Positions 25,292 through 34,195 of a stretch of 64,000 nucleotides of DNA are shown one piece after another. Origin of the DNA: Vulcanimicrobiota bacterium (GTDB lineage: Bacteria; Vulcanimicrobiota; Xenobia; Xenobiales; JADMJV01); the NCBI GenBank assembly GCA_019637395.1, contig JAHBVR010000003.1, forward strand, positions 434,001 to 498,000, in the 5' to 3' direction. The number at the start of each line of letters is the position of its first letter. Within the stretch, counting starts at the first letter, position 1. Under the pieces are notes generated by a model that was not told the origin of the DNA, did no database searches, and saw only the letters and a program-made list of their open reading frames with translations. The position numbers were made by a program, and so were the translations under genes.

Positions 25292-27095
25292 GCTCACCTT
25301 TCTGGCGGCCGGTTGGGGGACGTTCTTGCTGTCGTTCGGCCTGCAATTCGTCTATATACTCAATCACTTCTACTCCGACGGCGCCTATTGTGAGGATTCC
25401 GGGATTTTTGCCTGTATGATGTGGCGAGCTGGAATTTGCGGTCTGCCGTTATCGATCGGTTTGGGCACGCCGACTTACATGCAGGTGCATATGACCTGGT
25501 TGGCGGCGCTCTTTTCGCTGGTCTCTTATGCTGTTCCGGTAGACCATGTGAGCTGGTTTGCCTTCTATATGGGTTGCAGTTTCGGCTTGCTGGCCTTTTC
25601 CGTCTATTATGCCGGAATCAAACTGGTTGGCGGTTACGGCCCGTGGACCTGGGCATTTATCGGCACCTGTCTGGCGCAATGCGGCCTGAGCATCGAGGTA
25701 GCCCAATATCCGCATCACGAGATAGCCGCGGTGGGGCTGATGACCCTGTTCTGGACGGAATTCCTAAGGCGACGCCGGTTCTCATCGGCACTTTTCTTCC
25801 TGTTGGCGGTGTCCGTTCGGGAGGATGTGGGTTTCCATATTTGCGCATTGCTAACGCTCCTGTGGCTTTATAAGGTGGCACTACGGCAATCCGATCCCGG
25901 GCGGGGCTGGGCGGCGGTTTTTGCCATGGCCGGGTTTGCTTTCAGTCTGTTGGATCTGGGGGTCCAGAGATGGGCTTTCTCCCACAATTCTACCTTTGCC
26001 ACAACTTATGCTCAGGGTTCCGCGAGTGAAGCCTGGCTCCGTGTCCAGCAGCACCTGCTCTACATGCTGCATCATCGTGCTTATCTTTGGGCGCCGCTCC
26101 TGATGACGGTATTGATTGCCATCCGGCGGCGCAGCCTAGTCCTGCTGTTGGCGGTGGCCGCCTACTTGCCCTGGCTCTTGCTGCATTTGCAGGCGGTGCG
26201 CGAGCCGGTAGCCACCCTCTTCGGATATTATGCCTATCCCTTCTACAACCCCATTGTGTGGATTCTCTTCGCGCCCGTCGAGCAGGGTTCTTTGGACCGT
26301 TGGGGAGGCCGAACCATCGCTCGGGAATTCCTGGGTGTGCTCGTGGTCAGTTTGCTTGCCCTAGCTTCACAAAATCCAGGATCAATCCGTGCATACTGTC
26401 TACGAATATGGCCTCGACCGGAGATCCGGGCAAACATGGTCGCTCGTCGGCAACTTGCCAAGTTGGACGTTTCCCAATGGCCTGAGGTGAGCACCATGGG
26501 CGACTCGGCGGTTTTTAGTCTGGCGCCCTGGGTTTTCCCCGTTCGATTGCAGCCAACTGGTCCAGCGCCACGCATGCTCTTTTTTTGGAGAGATTACCCT
26601 ATTGAACAGGAATTGGTCCATCAACGGCTCTTGCGAATGAAGAGCCCGGCCATCTACCGATTGGGCGACAGCCGAGTCTGTCTGGCGGTCACCCGGCCGG
26701 TGGCGCAGTTCGCCGAGTTTCTTCGCCCCTGGCGTCTTTCCACGCTTCTCTGGGCCACCCATTATGTAGGCAGTGGACGACCGGGAAGAAATGACAGTTT
26801 CGAAGTGAGCCCGGGGAACGGAGTCTTTCTCAATAGTTACCTTGACAATATGGAGGCAGGGCGATATCGGATCGTCTATCTGATCGAAGCCGATTCGCCA
26901 ACAGGGCTCGAGGTGGTCTTCACCAGTGCTCAAAGCGAGATAATACGCAGTAAATTACCTCTTGGCAAAAAAGGCAAGCAAGAAGTCGGTGTAGAGTTTA
27001 CCCTGAGCGGGGCTGTCCCCCGATTTGGAGTCGACGTATTGGTTTCCGAGCATGCCAAAGTGCTCGTTTCAGACTGCCAGTTCGAACGGATTTAA
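25263..27095 (+). CDS. DUF2079-like polytopic membrane protein
   Basis: This 610-residue protein has about ten membrane helices in the first 370 residues and a soluble C-terminal part. DUF2079 features are visible: [19 protein letters not shown] and [18 protein letters not shown] near the start, and VREDVGFHI. The family is related by topology to GT-C glycosyltransferases; the EDSGIF acidic pair is in the loop where those enzymes keep their catalytic residue (inference). The start is TTG at 25263 inside the flavoprotein gene. It completes the likely surface-glycan cluster of four genes. Its stop overlaps the convergent yggX by four bases. Confidence 0.7.
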   Translation: MSKSTTKASRLTFLAAGWGTFLLSFGLQFVYILNHFYSDGAYCEDSGIFACMMWRAGICGLPLSIGLGTPTYMQVHMTWLAALFSLVSYAVPVDHVSWFAFYMGCSFGLLAFSVYYAGIKLVGGYGPWTWAFIGTCLAQCGLSIEVAQYPHHEIAAVGLMTLFWTEFLRRRRFSSALFFLLAVSVREDVGFHICALLTLLWLYKVALRQSDPGRGWAAVFAMAGFAFSLLDLGVQRWAFSHNSTFATTYAQGSASEAWLRVQQHLLYMLHHRAYLWAPLLMTVLIAIRRRSLVLLLAVAAYLPWLLLHLQAVREPVATLFGYYAYPFYNPIVWILFAPVEQGSLDRWGGRTIAREFLGVLVVSLLALASQNPGSIRAYCLRIWPRPEIRANMVARRQLAKLDVSQWPEVSTMGDSAVFSLAPWVFPVRLQPTGPAPRMLFFWRDYPIEQELVHQRLLRMKSPAIYRLGDSRVCLAVTRPVAQFAEFLRPWRLSTLLWATHYVGSGRPGRNDSFEVSPGNGVFLNSYLDNMEAGRYRIVYLIEADSPTGLEVVFTSAQSEIIRSKLPLGKKGKQEVGVEFTLSGAVPRFGVDVLVSEHAKVLVSDCQFERI

Positions 27096-27379
27096 GCCTG
27101 GTTTTCCTGGACGGGGACGTAGCCTGAAGGCGGTTTGGCCGTGTCCTGAAAGAGAAATTGCTCGATCTGGTCGAAGAAAATCTGATTGGTGCTGTCATCC
27201 ATCAGATCCAGGCGATTCTCGTTGGTGACCATGATGAAGTGCTCTTCGAAGAGTTTCCAGGCCTCGGCGGACACCTGCTCGTAGACCTTCTTGCCCACCG
27301 GGCCGGGAATCGGCGGGGCCTCCAGAGCGGGCAGTTCCTTTTTCAGTTTGACGCACATTACAGTTCTATTGTGGCTCAT
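27092..27379 (-). CDS. yggX: Fe(2+)-trafficking / oxidative damage protection protein YggX
   Basis: The 95-residue sequence matches YggX: MSHNRTVMCVKLKKELPAL aligns with the family start MSRTVFCVKLxKE, including the conserved Cys. PGPVGKKVYEQVSAEAWKLFEEH, VTNENRLDLMD and IEQFLF follow the known pattern. YggX protects iron-sulphur proteins from oxidative damage in enteric bacteria. ATG at 27379 has AAGGAG six bases upstream. A longer open frame reading upstream from here has no family similarity. It lies 14 bases after yqeG on the same strand. Confidence 0.88.
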   Translation of the reverse strand: MSHNRTVMCVKLKKELPALEAPPIPGPVGKKVYEQVSAEAWKLFEEHFIMVTNENRLDLMDDSTNQIFFDQIEQFLFQDTAKPPSGYVPVQENQA

Positions 27380-27393
27380 GGCTTCTCCTTCGC

Positions 27394-27966
27394 TTACTCT
27401 TCCTCGGGCGCCTCTCGCCAAATCGGACGGGAAATGCCGTAATGCCGAAGCAACAGCCATTCGCGCAGGCGGCGCATGACCAGACCGGTGCTCCAGTGGT
27501 CCGGTCCGGGAGGACTGACCAGAATCGTGTAAAGCCCCATGCGGTTGCCACCCACGATGTCCGAGTAGATCTGGTCGCCGACGATGGCGGTGCTGGCCGG
27601 AGTGCATTTCATGCGCTCCAGAGCCCAGTAAAATCCAACCGGATGAGGCTTGCGGGACCAAAAATCTGCCGCGAACAGGTCGGGAATGCCCAGTTGCTTG
27701 CCGATGCGTTCCATACGCAATTGGCGTTCGCTGCCGAACATGGCGTTGGAGAGCAGGCAGGCGCTGCGGATCCAACCCTCTCCCTGGGCCTTTTGCAGGT
27801 ATCTGACGACTTTGTCCTCGACTTTTTGGGAGAATTGCGGCAGCAGAGTGTTGTCCACATCGAAGATGTAGTTGACGATGCCACGCTCCGCCAGCCGGGC
27901 GAAGGGTACCTCCAGAATGGAAGGCAACACCAGGTCCGGCAGGCGCGGATCGAGCCCGAGGCGCAC
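27394..27966 (-). CDS. yqeG: YqeG-family HAD-IIIA phosphatase
   Basis: HAD-superfamily motifs are in order: FDVDNTLL (motif I nucleophile Asp), LLSNA (motif II), SRKPHPVGF (motif III Lys) and VGDQIYSDIVGGNRMGLYTILV (motif IV), which is the YqeG signature. The family includes phosphatidylglycerophosphatase-like enzymes; the substrate here is not known. The reading frame is open upstream to TTG 28041, which overlaps the rplT stop, but that extension would encode straight through the rplT terminator. GTG at 27966 gives the usual YqeG start (LDPRLPDLVLPSILEV) and 190 residues, so it is preferred. Neither start has a strong ribosome site. Confidence 0.82.
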   Translation of the reverse strand: MRLGLDPRLPDLVLPSILEVPFARLAERGIVNYIFDVDNTLLPQFSQKVEDKVVRYLQKAQGEGWIRSACLLSNAMFGSERQLRMERIGKQLGIPDLFAADFWSRKPHPVGFYWALERMKCTPASTAIVGDQIYSDIVGGNRMGLYTILVSPPGPDHWSTGLVMRRLREWLLLRHYGISRPIWREAPEEE

Positions 27967-27983
27967 CTGCTGATGGGGCTGGG

Positions 27984-28010
27984 AAAAGAAAAACCGCCCT
28001 TCTAGGCGGT
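27984..28010 (-). terminator. Intrinsic terminator of infC-rpmI-rplT
   Basis: On the minus strand ACCGCC (28010-28005) and GGCGGT (27998-27993) pair around a six-base loop and are followed by TTTTCTTTTC. It lies 28 bases after the rplT stop. On the plus strand the same stem is followed by CTTTCTT, so weak bidirectional action is possible. Confidence 0.8.
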
Positions 28011-28037
28011 CTTTCTTACCATCGGGTTCACCAGAGC

Positions 28038-28400
28038 TCAAGCTTTGGCGAGACCTTTCTTGGCGGCTTCAGCAAATTGGGTGAAGGTGGCAGCGTCGCT
28101 GGCGGCGAGATCCGATAGAATCTTGCGGTTCACTTCGATCCCCGAAGCCTTCAGGCCGGCGATCAGACGGCTGTAGGACAGGCCGTTCTCACGGGCACCG
28201 GCATTGATGCGGGCGATCCACAGGCGACGAATGTCGCGCTTCTTGGCGCGGCGGTCGCGAGTGGCGTAAGCCATGGAGTGATTGAGCGCCTCGGTCGCGC
28301 AATTGACGCGACGACTACGAGCTCCCCGAAAGCCTTTGACGGCTTTCATCAATTTGCGACGCTTCTTGATCGCAATATTAGCGCGTTTTACCCTGGGCAT
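28038..28400 (-). CDS. rplT: 50S ribosomal protein L20
   Basis: L20 binds 23S rRNA early in 50S assembly and in several bacteria also represses its own operon. The 120-residue sequence is typical: MPRVKRANIAIKKRRKLMKAVKGFRGARSR, then RRAKKRDIRRLWIARINAGAR and YSRLIAGLKASGIEVNRKILSDLA. It is the third gene of infC-rpmI-rplT, 29 bases after rpmI, and is followed by the terminator at 28010-27984. Confidence 0.97.
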   Translation of the reverse strand: MPRVKRANIAIKKRRKLMKAVKGFRGARSRRVNCATEALNHSMAYATRDRRAKKRDIRRLWIARINAGARENGLSYSRLIAGLKASGIEVNRKILSDLAASDAATFTQFAEAAKKGLAKA

Positions 28401-28429
28401 AACTTATCTTCCTTTCCTTCCAACGGTCC

Positions 28430-28636
28430 CTAAAAGACGTAGGGAGCCAGCAGTCTCAACCGCTTGGCGTCCGAAGGATGAACCAGGACGACCTTCCGGA
28501 ACTTGCGCGTGCGCTTGGGAGACTTCTTTTCGCGAATGTGATGGCAACCAGAAAACTGGCGCATCCTCTTGATCTGGCCACTGCCGGTGACTCGCAGGCG
28601 TTTGGCGACCGCCTTCTTGGTGCGAATTTTGGGCAT
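28430..28636 (-). CDS. rpmI: 50S ribosomal protein L35
   Basis: This very basic 68-residue protein has the L35 signature MPKIRTKKAVAKRLRVTGSG and HHIREKKSPKRTRKFRK. It lies between infC and rplT, the standard position. AAAGGAG precedes the ATG. Confidence 0.97.
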   Translation of the reverse strand: MPKIRTKKAVAKRLRVTGSGQIKRMRQFSGCHHIREKKSPKRTRKFRKVVLVHPSDAKRLRLLAPYVF

Positions 28637-28667
28637 CGGGCGCTCCTTTCTTGCTGTGGGCTTGAAT

Positions 28668-29285
28668 TTAGCCGGCGTCCGGTTTGGCCGGCGCTGGGGC
28701 GGGGGTCGCGGGTGCGGGAGCCGCCGGGGCGGCGAAGGACGAGCCTGCGGCGCCTGCGGTGGAACCGGCTTTGGGGGCGAGCACCATAATCATGTTGCGC
28801 CCTTCCAGCCGAGGCCGGTTTTCGATGATGGCCAGCTCCAGAGAGTCGTTGAAGACTCGCTCGAGCAGTTTCAGCGCGATATTCGCGTGCACGACCTCAC
28901 GGCCGCGGAACATCATCGTCACTTTGACCTTGTCGCCCTCGCTCAACAAACGTTGGACCATCTTGCTTTTGACTTGATAGTCGTGCTCGTCGATCTTCGG
29001 GCGCAGTTTGACTTCTCGAATTTCCTGGACTTTTTTGCGCTGAACGCTGGCTTTCGCCGCTTCGCGGTTCTTTTTGGCCGCCTCGTACTTCCACTTCCCA
29101 TAGTCCATCAAGCGACAGACGGGAGGCTTGGTCTGAGGAGATACCTCAACCAGGTCGAGATCTCGCTCCTGTGCGAGACGTAGCGCGTCTCGCGGATCCA
29201 TGATACCGAGCTGTTCCCCCCGGTCGTCGATTACACGGATTTCTCGGGCTCGAATCTGTTGGTTAACGCGTAGATCCTTGGAAAT
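28668..29285 (-). CDS. infC: Translation initiation factor IF-3
   Basis: IF-3 keeps 30S subunits free and checks the initiator codon. Reading from ATT at 29285 gives ISKDLRVNQQIRAREIRVI and DDRGEQLGIM, the conserved N-terminus, followed by DALRLAQERDLDLVEVSPQTKPPVCRLMDYGKWKYE and the C-terminal domain. AAGGAG (29298-29293) is seven bases upstream. ATT is the classic infC start, used for autoregulation because IF-3 rejects it. The first ordinary start (ATG 29201) would remove half of the N-terminal domain. A Pro/Ala-rich tail of about 30 residues follows the C-terminal domain, giving 205 residues. Confidence 0.95.
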   Translation of the reverse strand: MSKDLRVNQQIRAREIRVIDDRGEQLGIMDPRDALRLAQERDLDLVEVSPQTKPPVCRLMDYGKWKYEAAKKNREAAKASVQRKKVQEIREVKLRPKIDEHDYQVKSKMVQRLLSEGDKVKVTMMFRGREVVHANIALKLLERVFNDSLELAIIENRPRLEGRNMIMVLAPKAGSTAGAAGSSFAAPAAPAPATPAPAPAKPDAG

Positions 29286-29298
29286 AAGTCAACTCCTT
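29283..29298 (-). promoter_or_regulatory. ATT start codon and Shine-Dalgarno site of infC
   Basis: AAGGAG at 29298-29293 lies seven bases from ATT at 29285-29283. The translation from ATT matches the conserved IF-3 N-terminus. The arrangement is the known AUU-based autoregulation signal. Confidence 0.88.
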
Positions 29299-29309
29299 GT
29301 TCCCGGACA

Positions 29310-29334
29310 AAGACAGAAAGAGCCTATCGGCTCT
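29310..29334 (-). terminator. Candidate attenuator in the infC leader
   Basis: On the minus strand AGAGCC (29334-29329) and GGCTCT (29324-29319) pair around GATA, followed by TTCTGTCTTTGT. It lies between the predicted promoter and infC. Transcription attenuation of the ribosomal operon, as with L20- or IF3-type leaders elsewhere, is possible. Upstream leader segments, for example 29373-29388 and the GCGAAAGC stem near 29391-29398, can also fold. Confidence 0.55.
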
Positions 29335-29468
29335 AACTTACTGCGGCCTGCTTGGTGCGCAGGCTCAGGCGGACAAGGTGGACCTCGTGCGCTTTCGCGG
29401 TAACCACTGCTAGCGATGCTGCAGGGTGAGAAGATAATCCTTCTGCTTTGACCTGTTATGCGACCGAA

Positions 29469-29497
29469 AGTATAGCAACTGGACCGAACAGCGTCAA
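29469..29497 (-). promoter_or_regulatory. Sigma-70 promoter of infC-rpmI-rplT
   Basis: TTGACG (29497-29492), a 17-base spacer and TATACT (29474-29469) on the minus strand make a near-consensus promoter. The leader to the infC start would be about 175 bases. Confidence 0.8.
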
Positions 29498-29548
29498 TCA
29501 CATGGCAGGAAGTATTTCCAACCCCATGGCTCGAACGCTCCAGCCGTA

Positions 29549-30877
29549 ATGAAACGCTTCTTGAACTGGAGCTGGGCGGCGGCTGGTTGGATACCCCTCA
29601 GTCCCCTGGGCTTGATTTGTCTGGCTGCCTCCATTCCGGTCATGCGTTATCTGGCGCTGGGCAGCCAGGATCTGGTGCTGCAGTCGTTGTGTTCGGGGTT
29701 CCTGGTGGTGCTGGCCCTGGTCATGGTGCTGGTTTGCCTGCGCACGCTCGCCTTACTCCAGCAGCTACGCGGGGGCCCGGAAGCGTTACCTCAGGGGGCT
29801 GAAGCCGGACGTCCCTACTGGTTGCCCGCGCCCGTCTCTTTGTGGAGCTGGTTTCCCTTTGTCCAGGTCAACTGGCGCTGGCTGGAGCCGGACGCGGCCG
29901 TGCGAGTGGTGCGCCGCGAGGGTTTCGACCAGGAAGAGATCGTGATGGCCCGGCGCGGATATTACCATAAGGTGGTGCGCGAGTACCTGGTGAGCGATCT
30001 GCTGGGTCTGGCCCGCATTCGTTTTCGCCGCCGGCAATGGGGGGATTTTCGCGTCATTCCGGGAGTGGGCAAGCTCAACCAACAACCTCTGCTGGTACGT
30101 TGGAGCAGCGGTGAGGATATCTCCGATCCACGCGGCAATCCCGATGGCGACCGCGTCGACCTGCGCCAGTATGCTCGCGGCGATTCGCCGCGTACCATCC
30201 TCTGGAAGGTCTTTGCGCGCACGCGCCGCCTGATGGTGCGGGTTCCCGAGCGGGCGCTGGCTCCCCGGCCCAAGGTGTGCGCCTACCTGGTGACCGGCCC
30301 CCGGGATGAAGCGGCCGCGGCCGTGTGCCGGGTGCTGATTGAGGGCGATATGCTCGGGCCCGAGTGGCGCTTCGGCTGTGACGGAACCGGCGGGCAGGAC
30401 CACCAGAAGGGAGCGGCCATGGAGCGCCTGTGCCGGTCGGCCGACAGCCGCGCTCCCCAACCTTCCCAGGTTTCCGCTTACCTGCGCCAGGCCGAACAAG
30501 ACGGGTATTCTCAAGGAATCATCGTTCTACCCCTGGATCTGGCCGGCCGGGAGGTGGCCGTGCGCGATGCCCTGATGGCCAGCCGGGTGCCCCTGCAATT
30601 GTGCCTGGCCATCGATGGCCAGCCCGCGCCACTGGCCGAAGTGGGCTGGAGGAAATGGCTGGTCCGCCCTCAGGTCGCCGAGAAATTGGGCGAAGACCTG
30701 CGCCGGGCGGCCGCCTTATGGCGGGGCTTTCCCGGCCCGATTTTGCTTATCGACCGCCGCAACGGCGCCATGCTGGGCGACCTTCAGGTGTTTGCGAAGC
30801 AAAGTGACCCCCGCCGCAGATTCCATCACGAATTTGGACGACCAGGCATCCCGCCTGGCAGCGTCGCAACTCCTTGA
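29549..30877 (+). CDS. DUF58-domain membrane protein
   Basis: Two hydrophobic helices at residues 15-70 are followed by a soluble region with the DUF58 signature: DRVDLRQYARGDSPRTILWKVFARTRRLMVR. That is the conserved YxxGDxxRxIxWKxxAR of the family. DUF58 proteins have a von Willebrand A-like fold and occur next to MoxR ATPases and transglutaminase-like membrane proteins, as here. The cellular role is poorly known; a chaperone-like or envelope-related complex has been proposed for the group. The protein is 442 residues. It is divergent from infC and first of a four-gene set. Confidence 0.82.
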   Translation: MKRFLNWSWAAAGWIPLSPLGLICLAASIPVMRYLALGSQDLVLQSLCSGFLVVLALVMVLVCLRTLALLQQLRGGPEALPQGAEAGRPYWLPAPVSLWSWFPFVQVNWRWLEPDAAVRVVRREGFDQEEIVMARRGYYHKVVREYLVSDLLGLARIRFRRRQWGDFRVIPGVGKLNQQPLLVRWSSGEDISDPRGNPDGDRVDLRQYARGDSPRTILWKVFARTRRLMVRVPERALAPRPKVCAYLVTGPRDEAAAAVCRVLIEGDMLGPEWRFGCDGTGGQDHQKGAAMERLCRSADSRAPQPSQVSAYLRQAEQDGYSQGIIVLPLDLAGREVAVRDALMASRVPLQLCLAIDGQPAPLAEVGWRKWLVRPQVAEKLGEDLRRAAALWRGFPGPILLIDRRNGAMLGDLQVFAKQSDPRRRFHHEFGRPGIPPGSVATP

Positions 30878-30972
30878 TGTATGACCCGATACACCGCGTC
30901 GTTGCTCCTTGCCATGCGGGTGCCTGGGCGCCCAAATTACGCAACGGAACTACGGTGGGGGCCACCTAGCGC

Positions 30973-33192
30973 ATGAACGAGAGACCTCGCCTCTTCTGGA
31001 TCAGCCTCCTGTTGCTCTGGCCCTGCCTGGCTTTTTTGAATCAATATTTGATCACTCCCTCGGCGGGCATCCCCTTGTTTGCCGCCCTGGGCGCCGGTCT
31101 GGCCGTGCTGGCCTGGTATTTTTCCACCGGCCAGAATTTCCGCTGCCGGGCCATACTGGCGTCTTTAGTTCTGATCTGGCTCTTGGGTAGTGGCGTTCTT
31201 TCCTTGCTGGATAAGGCCAGCAGCCTGTCCCTGGCTCTGGGCAGTGACCGTTGGGTGCTGCTCCGCCAAGCGCTGCAGGCGGCCCTCTGGGCCTTTTGCT
31301 CGGTGGCGGCCCTGCGCAGCCTGAGCTGGCGATCGCCGATCGGATCGGTGCTGGAACTGGCGGCCGCCGGTGGTATTTTCGTGACGGCTCTGGAAGCTCA
31401 CCGGGAGGGCTATATCAATCGGCCTTTCCAACTGGTGGATCCGCTCTGGTTGCGGGGACTGGATCCCACTCCGCTGTTTCTGACCATAGGTTCTTTGGCT
31501 TTGCTGGCGGTGTGCACGCTGGCCGTCAACCGGCCCGGCAACCGCCGGCCCTGGTGGGACCTGCCGTTGATGATGTTGCTGCTGCTGGTGCTCTATCTGG
31601 TGGTGCCCAGCAACCAGGTCAAGCAGATCTTCGAAAAGTTCGGGATGGGCCGGCCCGGGGGCGAGGAGAACCGGTTGGCGCCGGAAGGCAATCTGCACAC
31701 GCCGGGCACTCCTCCGCCCGGCAACGGTAAGCCGGACCCCAGCAAGAAGCCCGAGGACGAGCCGTCCTTTGCCGACTCCTCCAAACCCAAACCTTTTCCG
31801 GTGGCCATCGTGGTCTTTCAGGATGACTACGAGCCGCCCTCGGGCGCCTACTATTTCCGTCAGACCAGCGAAAGCCAGTTCAACGGTATCAAGCTGGTGC
31901 GCAGCCAGGACGATCGCTTCGACCGCGACAATGCCCAGAGTTTCCCCACTCGTTACTATGAGAAAGAGGCCAAACCGGAAGAGCTGGGAATGCGCGTCCC
32001 CGAGCTGTCGCGCTGGAGTTTCCGGGAGCTGTCCACGCGCGTGGCCCTGCTCGACCAGCATCCACGGCCTTTCGGGTTGATCAACGCCCGGCATTTCTGG
32101 GCCGTCTCCAACCCCGACCCGGACCGTTTTCAGAAGGCCTACGAGGTGGATAGCCTGGTGCTGACCGGGGAATATCGCCAGATGATTCCCAATCGGGCTG
32201 GCGAGGAGAGCTGGGCGGCCGACGAGTGGAGCCACTATCTGGAAGGCCCGACCGATCGGCGTTACAAGGAACTGGCTGATACCATCATCGCGACCATGCC
32301 CGAGGCCGGCCGAGCCTCGCCTTTCCTGAGAGCCGTTTACATCAAGCAGTGGCTGGACGACAACTGCACCTACTCCTTGAAGTCGCCCTCGGCCAAAGCG
32401 GCCGACCCGGTCAGCCACTATCTGTTCGGGGAACGCATCGGCTATTGCGTGTTCACCAGCCATTCGGCTTGCTATCTCTTCCGCGCGGCCGGCATCCCCT
32501 CGCGCATTTCCGACGGCTACATGGTGCCGGCCCAGCAGCGCGGCGGCGGCAGCAGCCTGCTCATCCGCAGCAGCGACGCCCACAGCTGGCCCGAGATCTA
32601 TCTCCAGGGCATCGGCTGGCTGGACCTGGACATTGCTCCCAAGAAGAATTTGGAGCCGGAAAAAGAGCAGGTCGACAACAACCTGCAGCAGATGATGGGC
32701 GACATGGCCCGCAAGGACAAAAAAGATCGCCGTCCCGAGGAAGACCGGCCGGCCATCGATCTGCAAAAGTTGGCGCTGCTGCTCTTGAAGACGGCCGTTT
32801 ATGGCACCGCCGGTTCGCTGGGGGGAGCCTGGATTTTACTGTTGCTCTGGAAAGTCTGGAGGCGCCGGGCGCCTTTCTGGACGCCCGGACGGGCCCAGGC
32901 CCGGGTGGCCTATATCAGCGTGCTCGACCGGCTGGCCGAGCAGGGTGTGGTCCGCCGGCGCGAGGAATCGTGCGAGCAATTCGCCCGCCGGCTGGGCGAA
33001 GAAATCCCCGCGCTCCTACCTCTGGTGCGCGTGCACTTGCGGGTGCGCCTGGGCTCGCCCCAGGCCGAGTCCGATCGCGAAGTTCTGCCGCTATTAAAGG
33101 AATGTCTGAGTCAATTGCGCCGCCGCACCGTGGTCGGTTGGCGGCGCTACCTGGGCTGGCTGGATCCCATCAGCCCTTTGAGAGTTCGATAG
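30973..33192 (+). CDS. Transglutaminase-like membrane protein (TgpA type)
   Basis: The N-terminus has about seven membrane helices (residues 8-215). A Pro/Lys/Glu-rich linker follows, then a transglutaminase core. The expected catalytic triad is present: Cys in RIGYCVFTSHSACYLFRAAGIPSRISDGY, His in SSDAHSWPEIY and Asp in WLDLDIAP. A last membrane helix (TAGSLGGAWILLLLW) and a C-terminal cytoplasmic domain complete 739 residues, like the TgpA/DUF3488-DUF4129 family. It probably cleaves or cross-links peptide bonds on the outer side of the membrane; the substrate is unknown. It lies between the DUF58 and MoxR genes. Confidence 0.85.
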   Translation: MNERPRLFWISLLLLWPCLAFLNQYLITPSAGIPLFAALGAGLAVLAWYFSTGQNFRCRAILASLVLIWLLGSGVLSLLDKASSLSLALGSDRWVLLRQALQAALWAFCSVAALRSLSWRSPIGSVLELAAAGGIFVTALEAHREGYINRPFQLVDPLWLRGLDPTPLFLTIGSLALLAVCTLAVNRPGNRRPWWDLPLMMLLLLVLYLVVPSNQVKQIFEKFGMGRPGGEENRLAPEGNLHTPGTPPPGNGKPDPSKKPEDEPSFADSSKPKPFPVAIVVFQDDYEPPSGAYYFRQTSESQFNGIKLVRSQDDRFDRDNAQSFPTRYYEKEAKPEELGMRVPELSRWSFRELSTRVALLDQHPRPFGLINARHFWAVSNPDPDRFQKAYEVDSLVLTGEYRQMIPNRAGEESWAADEWSHYLEGPTDRRYKELADTIIATMPEAGRASPFLRAVYIKQWLDDNCTYSLKSPSAKAADPVSHYLFGERIGYCVFTSHSACYLFRAAGIPSRISDGYMVPAQQRGGGSSLLIRSSDAHSWPEIYLQGIGWLDLDIAPKKNLEPEKEQVDNNLQQMMGDMARKDKKDRRPEEDRPAIDLQKLALLLLKTAVYGTAGSLGGAWILLLLWKVWRRRAPFWTPGRAQARVAYISVLDRLAEQGVVRRREESCEQFARRLGEEIPALLPLVRVHLRVRLGSPQAESDREVLPLLKECLSQLRRRTVVGWRRYLGWLDPISPLRVR

Positions 33193-33208
33193 GAAAGAGG
33201 ACGACCCG

Positions 33209-34195
33209 TTGAGCAACCTGGAAAAACCGCGCGAGGTGATGAAACGCCTGGAAGATCGGCTCAAGCACGCCGTGAAGGGGCGCGCCAGCATCATCGAGTT
33301 GGTGCTGGTGGCCCTGCTGGCCGACGGCCACGTGCTGCTGGAAGATTATCCGGGTTCGGGCAAGACCACGCTGGCCAAGGCCCTGGGCGATTCTATTATC
33401 GACGACCTGCTGGAAGACGATATTCCCAGCTTTCGGCGCATCCAGTTCACTCCCGACCTGCTGCCCAGCGACATCACCGGGGTTTCCATCTTCGACACGG
33501 CCAGTTCGACCTTCGAGTTCCGGCGCGGCCCGGTCTTTGCCTACATCGTGTTGGGTGACGAGATCAACCGCACCTCCCCCAAGGTCCAGTCGGCCATGTT
33601 AGAAGCGATGGCCGAGAAGCAGGTCACGGTCGATAACGTAAGTTATCCCTTAGACGACCTGTTTTTCGTAATCGCCACCCAGAATCCACTGGACTTGAGC
33701 GGAACCTATCCGCTGCCGGTGGCTCAACTCGACCGCTTTCTGTTCAAGATTCGCATGGACTTTATCGAACGCGACGCCGAAATCGCGGTATTGAACACCC
33801 GGCAGGAGCGGGCCACTCGCTCGTCCATCGAGAGTTTGCCGGCGGTCAACCGCGGCGAAGTGGTGGAGGCTCGCCAGCTCATTCAAAAAGAGGTCTATTT
33901 GCATCCCAACATCAATGCCTGCCTGGTCGACATCGCCCGGGCCGTGCGCGCTCATCCCCAGGTTCTGCAGGGGATGTCGACGCGCAGTCTGGTGCTGATG
34001 GCCCCCGCCCTGCAGGCGGCCGCCCTGCTGCGCGGCCGGGATTATGTCAGCGATGACGACGTCCAGTGGCTGGCGCCCTACGTCTTCTGCCATCGCATGG
34101 CGCTGGCTCCCGGCAGCGGGGAAGCCGACCAGATTCTCAAGGAAGCGATGGCTCCCGTGCTGGACAAGCTGTCGCGCACCACTTTGCGCCCGTGA
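33209..34195 (+). CDS. MoxR-family AAA+ ATPase
   Basis: This 328-residue AAA+ protein has Walker A in LEDYPGSGKTTLAKAL, Walker B in VLGDEINRTSPKVQSAMLEAM, sensor 1 at IATQNPLDLSGTYPLP and LDRFLFKI, as in MoxR. MoxR ATPases act as chaperones for metal insertion or complex assembly, usually with a VWA/DUF58 partner as here. TTG at 33209 is supported by AGGAAAGAGG just upstream. Its TGA overlaps the GTG start of the next gene by three bases. Normally MoxR precedes DUF58; here it comes after the transglutaminase. Confidence 0.92.
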   Translation: MSNLEKPREVMKRLEDRLKHAVKGRASIIELVLVALLADGHVLLEDYPGSGKTTLAKALGDSIIDDLLEDDIPSFRRIQFTPDLLPSDITGVSIFDTASSTFEFRRGPVFAYIVLGDEINRTSPKVQSAMLEAMAEKQVTVDNVSYPLDDLFFVIATQNPLDLSGTYPLPVAQLDRFLFKIRMDFIERDAEIAVLNTRQERATRSSIESLPAVNRGEVVEARQLIQKEVYLHPNINACLVDIARAVRAHPQVLQGMSTRSLVLMAPALQAAALLRGRDYVSDDDVQWLAPYVFCHRMALAPGSGEADQILKEAMAPVLDKLSRTTLRP

